DNA of 64,000 nt from Gemmatimonadota bacterium (lineage in GTDB: Bacteria > Gemmatimonadota > Gemmatimonadetes > Gemmatimonadales > Gemmatimonadaceae): NCBI GenBank assembly GCA_947463135.1, contig CANHTA010000002.1:1-64000 (forward strand), given 5' to 3'. This document shows, piece after piece, positions 10,521-18,103 of this stretch. The position numbers and the translations under genes were made by a program. The notes beneath the pieces are model-generated. The model did not search any database, was not told where the DNA came from, and worked only from the letters and a program-made list of their open reading frames with translations. Position 1 is the first letter of the stretch. The number at the start of each line of letters is the position of its first letter.

Positions 10521-13163
10521 ATGCCAATTTCGAAGGGCAGGTCCACGACGGGTGCGGGTGAATCCCCTCCCGCCGTAAAGTCGGGTGTTCGCGCGGTGGC
10601 CAAAAAGGCCACCGCGAAAACCGCGGCGGTGGCGAAGAAGAAGACGGCAGCAACGGCGGTCCGCGGAGTCGCGGAACCGTCTCCTGCGCGCACGCCCACA
10701 CCGAAGCCGCCGGTAAAGAAGGCCGCCAAAAAAGCCGCGAAGAAAGCGGCGAAAAAGGTGGCGAAGAAAGCGGCCGCCCGGAAAACGGTGAGTACCAAGG
10801 CCCGGGTCCGGTCCCGCGTTGAGGACGTGGCGGGCGATGATGATGAACCCGCGCCCGCGGGCGGCACCACGCTCGTGATCGTGGAGTCACCCGCCAAAGC
10901 CAAGACCATCGGCAAGTACCTTGGCCGTGGTTTCACGGTGAAGGCCACGGTGGGTCATGTGCGCGACCTGCCGGCTAAGAAGCTGGGCATCGACATCGAA
11001 CATGGCTTCGCCCCCGATTACGTCACAATCGAGGGGAAAGAAGACATCCTGGCCGAACTCAAACGCGTCGCCAAAGGCGCGCGCGAAATCTTCATCGCCA
11101 CCGACCCTGACCGCGAAGGGGAAGCCATTGGGTGGCATGTGGAACAGTTCTTTACGCAGCCTCCCCGGTACGCCGTGACGGCACCGATCCGCCGCGTCAT
11201 GTTCCACGAGATCACCAAGGACAAGGTGAAGGAATCCATGGCAAACCCCATGGACATCGACAACAAAAAGGTCGATGCCCAACAGGCGCGCCGTGTGCTC
11301 GACCGCTTGGTGGGGTACAAAGCCAGTCCCATCCTGTGGAAGACGGTAAAGAAGGGGCTTTCCGCCGGGCGTGTGCAAACCGTGGCACTCCGCATCATCG
11401 TGGAGCGCGAACGCGAAATCCGCGCGTTCACCCCCGTTGAGTATTGGAGCATCTCGGCCGACCTGCAAAAGGGCACGCAGCCCTTCACGGCCAAGCTCCA
11501 TCACATCGATGGCAGCAAGCCGGAAATCACCACCGGAGCGGAAGCCGAGCGGATTCTCGCCGACCTGAAGGGACGGACGCAGTTTACCGTCACCGACGTG
11601 AAGCGCCGTGAAAAGCGGAAAAATCCTGCGGCGCCCTTCACCACGTCTACGCTGCAACAGGAAGCCGCCAAAAAGCTGGGCTTCGGTTCCAAGCGCACCA
11701 TGCGGCTGGCGCAGGATCTCTACGAAGGCATCGACGTGGGGGGAGAGGACGGGCAGGTCGGTCTCATTACCTACATGCGTACCGACTCGTCGCGCGTCTC
11801 TGAAACCGCGGCCGCGTCGGCGCGGGAGTGGTTGCAAGGCGAGTTTGGCGGGGCGTATCTGGCCGCCTCCATGCAGCTCTATCTCAGTGGGAAGTCCAAC
11901 GCCCAGGATGCCCACGAGGGCGTGCGGCCAACCGATCCCACCCGCCGGCCTGACGAACGACTCGCCCGGAAGCTCACCGCCGATCAGTTCAAGTTGTACG
12001 AACTCATCTGGAAGCGCTTCATGGCCTCGCAGATGGCCCCGGCCGTGTTCGACACCACCACGGTGGACTTTGACATTCCCACCACCGGACGCTCCTATCT
12101 GTTTCGCGCCACCGGCTCCGTCATCAAGTTCGACGGATTCCTGCGGCTGTATCGCGAGGCGCGTGAGGAGGGCGACGGGAAGGCGCTCGAAGATGAGCAG
12201 GCCTTGCCGTACCTCGATCTCAACGAATCGGTGCCGGTGAAGGCGATTATCCCCGCGCAGCACTTCACCGCGCCGCCGCCGCGCTTCTCCGAAGCCTCCC
12301 TCGTGAAGGAGTTGGAACGCCTCGGCATCGGTCGCCCGTCCACCTACGCGTCCATCATTTCGGTGCTCGCCGAACGGCGCTATGTCTTGCTGGAGCAACG
12401 TCGCTTCTTCCCCACGCCGCTCGGTGAAACGGTGGAGAAAGTGATGGTCAAGAAATTCCCCGACATCTTCAACGTGCAGTTCACGGCGCAGATGGAAGGG
12501 GAACTGGACAAGATCGCCGACGGCGAAATTGGCTGGGTCCGCGCGTTGTCCGACTTCTGGACCCCGTTCCAGTCCACGCTGAACGACAACGATCTCGATG
12601 CCCTGATCGGTGAGGCCTACGACCTGTCAGCGCTCGCGACCGAAAAGTGTCCGGTGTGCGGCGGTGCCCTGGTGGCCAAGGGGGGATTCTTCGGGCCGTT
12701 TGTGGCCTGTGAACACCACCCGAAGGTGTGCAAGTACACGCGTCCCATTAAGGGCGAGAAGAAGCCGGCCGAGCTCACCAAGTACAAGTGTCAGGACTGC
12801 GGCGAGGCCATGGTGGTTCGTCATGGACGCTCGGGTGATTTTCTGGGGTGCTCGAAGTTCCCCAAGTGCCGTGGCACGCGCTCCATGCCCACCGGGGTAC
12901 AATGCCCGAAGGACGGCGGGGAAATCGCCGAGCGACGCAGTAAGAAGCGTGGCAAGGCGTTCTACGGCTGCGAGAACTACCCCAACTGCGATTTCGTGGT
13001 GTGGGATAAACCGGTGGCCGAAGCCTGTCCGGAGTGCGGTTTTGTCGGAGCGGAGGCCAAAGCCAACAAGACGCGCGGGGCGTTCCGGAAGTGCCTCAAG
13101 TGCGCCAACGAGTGGGACGTGCCCAGCCCGGACGAGGCCGAACTGGTGGCCGAAGTGGCCTGA
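10521..13163 (+). CDS. topA: DNA topoisomerase I with Lys/Ala-rich N-terminal extension and four C-terminal zinc ribbons
   Basis: TLVIVESPAKAKTIGKYLG toprim motif, YMRTDSSR active-site region, C-terminal CPVCGG/CQDCGE/CPKDGG/CPECGF motifs. Confidence 0.96.
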   Translation: MPISKGRSTTGAGESPPAVKSGVRAVAKKATAKTAAVAKKKTAATAVRGVAEPSPARTPTPKPPVKKAAKKAAKKAAKKVAKKAAARKTVSTKARVRSRVEDVAGDDDEPAPAGGTTLVIVESPAKAKTIGKYLGRGFTVKATVGHVRDLPAKKLGIDIEHGFAPDYVTIEGKEDILAELKRVAKGAREIFIATDPDREGEAIGWHVEQFFTQPPRYAVTAPIRRVMFHEITKDKVKESMANPMDIDNKKVDAQQARRVLDRLVGYKASPILWKTVKKGLSAGRVQTVALRIIVEREREIRAFTPVEYWSISADLQKGTQPFTAKLHHIDGSKPEITTGAEAERILADLKGRTQFTVTDVKRREKRKNPAAPFTTSTLQQEAAKKLGFGSKRTMRLAQDLYEGIDVGGEDGQVGLITYMRTDSSRVSETAAASAREWLQGEFGGAYLAASMQLYLSGKSNAQDAHEGVRPTDPTRRPDERLARKLTADQFKLYELIWKRFMASQMAPAVFDTTTVDFDIPTTGRSYLFRATGSVIKFDGFLRLYREAREEGDGKALEDEQALPYLDLNESVPVKAIIPAQHFTAPPPRFSEASLVKELERLGIGRPSTYASIISVLAERRYVLLEQRRFFPTPLGETVEKVMVKKFPDIFNVQFTAQMEGELDKIADGEIGWVRALSDFWTPFQSTLNDNDLDALIGEAYDLSALATEKCPVCGGALVAKGGFFGPFVACEHHPKVCKYTRPIKGEKKPAELTKYKCQDCGEAMVVRHGRSGDFLGCSKFPKCRGTRSMPTGVQCPKDGGEIAERRSKKRGKAFYGCENYPNCDFVVWDKPVAEACPECGFVGAEAKANKTRGAFRKCLKCANEWDVPSPDEAELVAEVA

Positions 13164-13189
13164 TACGGCGTGCGTTAGGAGGATCGTGG

Positions 13190-13229
13190 AACGGTCGCGC
13201 TGGCATTCATGCCTGGCGCGACCGTTTTG
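13190..13229 (+). terminator. Hairpin after topA (aacggtcgcgc ... gcgcgaccgtttt)
   Basis: 11-bp perfect stem with nested tggc/gcc, followed by a short T stretch, 26 bp after the topA stop. Confidence 0.75.
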
Positions 13230-13260
13230 CTTTGGGCTTTGGTGTGCGCGAGACGCCCGG

Positions 13261-13377
13261 CCCAACCCGTGGGATCCCCTTGGCGAAATTGCTGCGGGGG
13301 TGGCCGTGCGCCTGTCGCTACGCTCCGGCGCCGGCGCCACCCCCGCAGAGATTCGCCGCAGGGACCCACGGGTTGGG
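13261..13377. repeat. Imperfect palindrome copy A (about 117 bp)
   Basis: Left arm cccaacccgtgggatccccttggcgaaattgctgcgggggtggc pairs with right arm gccacccccgcagagattcgccgcagggacccacgggttggg. Confidence 0.85.
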
Positions 13378-13540
13378 ACGGGCTGCGTCATACGCGTACC
13401 ACGGCCTGGCGCAATGCACGGAAGCCCGAAGGCGCGACAAAGTGCGCGCGCTCCCTTGGCACCTCGACGAGTTCCGCCATGCGGCTAGTCGCATCCTCCA
13501 TCCCCGCCGCCGATCGCGCGTTCGCGCAGACCGAGCAGCA

Positions 13541-13570
13541 CAGAGCACCACAGAGCACCACAGAGCACCA
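13541..13570. repeat. Three perfect tandem copies of cagagcacca upstream of trmFO
   Basis: cagagcacca cagagcacca cagagcacca read directly, with degenerate flanking copies. Confidence 0.95.
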
Positions 13571-13607
13571 CGAACCCAAGGCAAGCGCGCCCCGTTAGAC
13601 TTCACGC

Positions 13608-14972
13608 ATGGCATCCAACGAAGTGCAGGTGATCGGTGGCGGGCTCGCCGGAAGCGAAGCCGCCTGGCAGCTCGCCGAGCGCGGGCATTCTGTCGTGGTG
13701 TATGAAATGCGCCCCGCCCGCGGCACCGCCGCGCATCGCACCGAAAAACTCGGTGAACTCGTCTGCTCGAACACGTTCAAGAGCACCGAAACCAGCAACG
13801 CGCACGGCCTGCTCAAGGCCGAGATGCGGCAACTGGGCTCGCTCATCCTCGACTGCGCCGATCAGTCGCGCGTCCCGGGCGGATCGGCGCTCACGGTCGA
13901 TCGCGAGATCTTCTCGCAGCACGTGCACGACCGCATCCATGCGCATCCGCGTATCCGCGTGTCGCGCGAGGAAGTCACGGCGCTCCCCGAGGTCGGCATC
14001 ATCGCCACCGGCCCGCTCACCTCTGACGCGCTGGCTGATGCGATCCGCGCGCGGCTCGGGGTCGAGTCGCTCGCGTTCTACGATGCTATCGCGCCCGTGG
14101 TGTCACTCGAGTCGATCGACCAGAGCATCGCCTTCCGCGCCTCGCGCTGGGGCAAGGAAACGATGGACGGCGCCGGCGACGAAGGGGCGTATCTCAACTG
14201 CGCCTTCACACGTGACGAGTATGAAGCGTTTATTGACGCCCTCACCACCGCCGACCAGTTCACCGCGCACGAGTTCGACGCGGTGCCCTACTTCGAAGGG
14301 TGCATGCCCATCGAAGAAATGGCGCGCCGTGGACGCGAATCCTTGCGCTTCGGTCCCATGAAGCCCATCGGGCTGCAAGACCCACGCTCCACGACGCGTC
14401 CGCACGCCGTGGTGCAGCTACGCATGGAAGATCGCGGCGGTCGCATGTGGAACCTCGTGGGCTTTCAGACCCGCCTGCGCATCCCCGAGCAGGCGCGCGT
14501 GTTCCGCATGATCCCGGGCTTGGCCGAGGCGGAGTTTCTGCGCTTCGGGTCCATTCATCGCAATTCCTACGTGAATGCACCGGCTGCGTTGTCGTCGCAC
14601 CTGTCGTTGCGCGACGCGCCGATGCTGATGTTCGCGGGGCAGATCACCGGCGTTGAGGGCTACACCGAGAGCAGCGCCACCGGCTTGTTGGCGGGCATCA
14701 ATCTCGCCCGACAGATCGCCGGTGACGACCCAGTGGTGCCGCCGCCTGCCACCATGATGGGCGCGCTCTATCGCTACATGCGCGAAGCCGACCCGAAGCA
14801 CTTTCAGCCAATGAACGCCAACTTCGGGTTACTCGATGATCTCGAAGGTGTCGCGCCGAAGGTGCTGAAGGACAAGGCGAAGAAGCGCGAGCTGTTCGCC
14901 GAGCGCGCGCTCACCGCCATGGCAGAGTGGCGTGATGCCTCGGGGATCATTCCGATGGCAATCCACGGGTGA
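13608..14972 (+). CDS. trmFO: Methylenetetrahydrofolate-tRNA-(uracil-5-)-methyltransferase TrmFO
   Basis: VQVIGGGLAGSEAAWQLAERGHSVVVYEMRP...HRTEKLGELVCSNTFKS...GQITGVEGYTESSATGLLAG. Confidence 0.95.
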   Translation: MASNEVQVIGGGLAGSEAAWQLAERGHSVVVYEMRPARGTAAHRTEKLGELVCSNTFKSTETSNAHGLLKAEMRQLGSLILDCADQSRVPGGSALTVDREIFSQHVHDRIHAHPRIRVSREEVTALPEVGIIATGPLTSDALADAIRARLGVESLAFYDAIAPVVSLESIDQSIAFRASRWGKETMDGAGDEGAYLNCAFTRDEYEAFIDALTTADQFTAHEFDAVPYFEGCMPIEEMARRGRESLRFGPMKPIGLQDPRSTTRPHAVVQLRMEDRGGRMWNLVGFQTRLRIPEQARVFRMIPGLAEAEFLRFGSIHRNSYVNAPAALSSHLSLRDAPMLMFAGQITGVEGYTESSATGLLAGINLARQIAGDDPVVPPPATMMGALYRYMREADPKHFQPMNANFGLLDDLEGVAPKVLKDKAKKRELFAERALTAMAEWRDASGIIPMAIHG

Positions 14973-14979
14973 TGCACGC

Positions 14980-15984
14980 GTGAGCGACGAGGCCGCGCTC
15001 CCGCCCGCGGACGTGCCCAAAACGGAAGTGCCCGACACGGACGTGCCGGAAACGGCACTCCCCGCCGAGATCGACGAGTTCCTCGTCCATCTCGCCAAGG
15101 AGCGTGACCTCTCGCCCAACACGATCTCGGCGTACCGGCGCGACCTGCGCGAATTCTCCACCTGGCTCGCCAGCACGCATGGCATTGACGGGTGGCAGTG
15201 GAACGCGCTCTCGCGCACGGACATCCGCGGCTTTATGGCGCACTGCACGCGCCGTGGACTCGCCAAACGCTCGGTGGCGCGTCAGCTGTCGGCCGTACGC
15301 AGCTTCTATCGCTGGATGCACCGCGATGAACGGGTCGACGTGAATCCGGCGCGCGCGGTGAAGTCGCCGCGGCTGCCGCGCACGCTGCCCTCCTATCTCG
15401 ACAAGCGGCAGGCCGACACGCTGCTTGAACACGCCGCCACGCGCGCGCAGAGTCTCGAGTTTACCGACGTGCGCAACCTCGCGATGCTCGAACTGTTCTA
15501 CTCGAGCGGACTCCGACTCTCCGAACTGCGCGGCATCGATCTCGGCGATCTCGATCTCGTCGCCCAACAGGTCAAAGTGCGTGGCAAGGGCCGTAAGGAA
15601 CGCATCGTGCCGCTCGGCGACCACGCCCAACGCGCGCTGCGCAACTATCTCGTGAAGCGCGACACGCTGCTCGCGAAGCGTAAAGACGGCGCCATCAAGC
15701 CGGCGCGCAGTGCGGTGTTCCTGAGTGAACGCGGCGGCCGCATGAGCCCACGCGCCATTCAGCACGCCGTCGTGCAGTTGCTGTCGGCCGTGGACGAAGG
15801 AGCAGGACTCAGTACGCACTCGCTACGGCACTCCTTCGCCACGCACATGGTCGATGGCGGCGCCGACCTCCGCGCCGTGCAGGAATTACTCGGTCACGCC
15901 AGCATCAGCACCACGCAGATCTACACGCACACCAGCGTCGAACGCCTCAAAAAGGTCTATCGGCAGGCGCACCCGCGCGCCTAG
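14980..15984 (+). CDS. xerC: Tyrosine recombinase XerC/XerD family
   Basis: Catalytic residues in GLRLSELRGI, LSTHSLRHSFATHMVDGGADLRAVQELLGHASISTTQIYTH; context topA-trmFO-xerC-hslV; likely GTG start 14980. Confidence 0.9.
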   Translation: MSDEAALPPADVPKTEVPDTDVPETALPAEIDEFLVHLAKERDLSPNTISAYRRDLREFSTWLASTHGIDGWQWNALSRTDIRGFMAHCTRRGLAKRSVARQLSAVRSFYRWMHRDERVDVNPARAVKSPRLPRTLPSYLDKRQADTLLEHAATRAQSLEFTDVRNLAMLELFYSSGLRLSELRGIDLGDLDLVAQQVKVRGKGRKERIVPLGDHAQRALRNYLVKRDTLLAKRKDGAIKPARSAVFLSERGGRMSPRAIQHAVVQLLSAVDEGAGLSTHSLRHSFATHMVDGGADLRAVQELLGHASISTTQIYTHTSVERLKKVYRQAHPRA

Positions 15985-16059
15985 CTCTTGTGTGTGTGGT
16001 GGTGTGCGTTCGGCTTTGCTCGTGGTGCGTGCGGTGGCGGGGCTGGGCGCGTACGCCGC

Positions 16060-16171
16060 GTCGGCCCGTGGGGAACTCCTCGTCGGCTTTTCTGCGGGGT
16101 GCATCGTAGGAGCGCCGCGACAGCCTGTGCGCCCCTCGCAGAGAGCCGCCGTGGAGCCCCACGGGCCGAGC
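16060..16171. repeat. Imperfect palindrome copy B (about 112 bp)
   Basis: gtcggcccgtggggaactcctcgtcggcttttctgcggggtgca pairs with tgtgcgcccctcgcagagagccgccgtggagccccacgggccgag. Confidence 0.8.
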
Positions 16172-16400
16172 GGCTACACTCGCACAGGCCGGCCGGAATT
16201 CACGCCCGCGCTGTCTGCCGATGGCCCTGCGCCCCGACGGTAAGTCCGGCGCGCAGTCGCGGGGAGAAGGAAACCGCGGGGAACCACGTGCACCCGCAAA
16301 GCCCGACGGCAATCACCGCGACGCGGCGCGCGCGCCACGAGCTCCCCGAAGGCACGCCGCCGCCGCGGTCCACGCCATGTGCTCCCCCTGCCCACCGGTA

Positions 16401-16514
16401 GGTCGGCGGTGCATCTCCCTGCAGCCGCCTCTGCGGGCGGCCGCACCTCACTCGCTCGGCGAACCCACGCGTCCCGCCCGCAGGAAGCGGAGAAAGGGAG
16501 GTGCATCGACGACC
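16401..16514. repeat. Imperfect palindrome copy C (about 114 bp)
   Basis: ggtcggcggtgcatctccctgcagccgcctctgcgggcgg pairs with cccgcccgcaggaagcggagaaagggaggtgcatcgacgacc. Confidence 0.8.
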
Positions 16515-16549
16515 ATCACCTATCCGGAAGCACACCACCAACTCAAAAC

Positions 16550-17527
16550 TCAATACGGCGTGCCCCCGGACAACACCGTAACAGCGCGAGACGCGTCGAG
16601 ATTGCCCCCGCACAGGATGATGCCCACCGCGCGCCCCGCCAGCCGCGGCGCCAGCAGGTGCAGCCCCGCCAGTCCGGTCGCCCCGGCACCCTCGGCCAGA
16701 TTATGCGTGATCCGCCACAGATCGCGGACACCCTGCGCAATGGCCTCTTCCTCCACCAGCACGAACCCGGCCAATCCGTCGCGCAGCGCCGCGAACGTCA
16801 GGTCGTACGTCGCGCCGGTCGCGATCCCCTCGGCGAACGTCTGCACCGGTGCGCCCGCGCGCGGCACGCCGTCGTGCCAGGCATCGTGCTGCGCCGAGGC
16901 GCCGATGCTCTGCACCGCGTAGACCTCCACGTCGGGCTTGAGCACATCCCTCACCACCGACGCGCCCACGGCCTGTGAGCCGCCGCCCAGTGCGATGATG
17001 ATCGCGTCAATCTCCGGCGCCTGCTCCAAAAACTCCGCCGTCATCGTGCCCGCACCGGCAATGACCTCCCGATGGTTCGTGGAATGCACCAGCGTCTTCC
17101 CGTCCCGTGCGGCCATGGCGTGGCACGCCGCGATGGTGGCGTCGTAGCGGTCGCCCACTTCAATCACCGTGGCCCCCAGCCCGCGAATGGCCGCGCTCTT
17201 TTCGGGGTTGTTGCCCTGCGGCACGCAGACCGTCACCGCCACGCCACGTTGCGCGCCGGCCCATGCCAGCCCCAAGCCATGGTTGCCCGTGCTGGCCGCC
17301 ATCACACCGCGCGCGGCGTCGTCGTCGCGTAACGCGGTAATGGAGGACGTGCCGTTGCGCACCTTGAAGCTGCCGGTGGGAAGATGGTTCTCATGCTTCA
17401 CCAGCACGCGGATGCCATGGCCCACCAGGGCGTCCAGCGGTGGATAGTGCCGGACTGGCGAGGGGTCGAGAAAAGGGCGCAACCGGGCGCGGGCGGCCAC
17501 AACGTCGTGGTAGGTGATGGGATACAT
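16550..17527 (-). CDS. PLP-dependent threonine/serine dehydratase-like enzyme (IlvA/TdcB fold)
   Basis: [19 protein letters not shown]-lysine motif, [28 protein letters not shown]. Confidence 0.88.
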   Translation of the reverse strand: MYPITYHDVVAARARLRPFLDPSPVRHYPPLDALVGHGIRVLVKHENHLPTGSFKVRNGTSSITALRDDDAARGVMAASTGNHGLGLAWAGAQRGVAVTVCVPQGNNPEKSAAIRGLGATVIEVGDRYDATIAACHAMAARDGKTLVHSTNHREVIAGAGTMTAEFLEQAPEIDAIIIALGGGSQAVGASVVRDVLKPDVEVYAVQSIGASAQHDAWHDGVPRAGAPVQTFAEGIATGATYDLTFAALRDGLAGFVLVEEEAIAQGVRDLWRITHNLAEGAGATGLAGLHLLAPRLAGRAVGIILCGGNLDASRAVTVLSGGTPY

Positions 17528-17536
17528 TTCTGTAAT

Positions 17537-18082
17537 ATGCCTCTCCCCATTATTCGAGCTACTACCATCCTCGCCGTGCGCCGCCAGGGACGCGTGGCCA
17601 TCGGCGGCGACGGGCAGGTCTCCGTTGGCGACACTATCGCCAAATCGCAGGCCGTGAAAGTCCGGCCGCTCAAGGGGGGGCGGGTGATTGCCGGCTTTGC
17701 CGGCTCAGTGGCCGACGCCATCACCTTGTTTGAGAAGTTCGAAGAAAAGCTGGATCGCTTTCCCGGCAATCTGCCCAAGGCTGCCGTGGAATTGGCCAAG
17801 GAATGGCGCAGCGACCGGGTGCTCCGGCGCCTTGAGGCCATGCTCATCGTGACCGATGTCGATCATGGCTTCATGCTGAGTGGCAACGGCGAACTCATCG
17901 AACCTGACGATGGGATCCTCGCCATCGGATCCGGCGGCGCCTATGCGCAGGCGGCGGCACGCGCTCTCGTGCGTGAAACCACGCTGTCGCCCGCAGAGAT
18001 TGTCCGGAAAGCGCTCACCATTGCCGGTGAGATTTGTATCTACACCAACACCAACATCACCGTACTGGAACCCACCGTGTAG
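17537..18082 (+). CDS. hslV: ATP-dependent protease peptidase subunit HslV
   Basis: [37 protein letters not shown]...[21 protein letters not shown]. Confidence 0.94.
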   Translation: MPLPIIRATTILAVRRQGRVAIGGDGQVSVGDTIAKSQAVKVRPLKGGRVIAGFAGSVADAITLFEKFEEKLDRFPGNLPKAAVELAKEWRSDRVLRRLEAMLIVTDVDHGFMLSGNGELIEPDDGILAIGSGGAYAQAAARALVRETTLSPAEIVRKALTIAGEICIYTNTNITVLEPTV

Positions 18083-18103
18083 CCTCGCGGTACACATCAC
18101 GTC

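Noticed and set aside
10887-12398. 503-aa minus-strand ORF
   Set aside because: Antisense to topA with no recognisable domain; shadow ORF.
14980-15984. Tyrosine recombinase as an integrase of a mobile element
   Set aside because: Context and sequence match housekeeping XerC; no att sites, tRNA or phage genes nearby.
13164-16549. tRNA or other classical RNA genes in the long intergenic regions
   Set aside because: No cloverleaf or TTCGANNC-type T-arm found; hairpins are better explained by the palindrome family.
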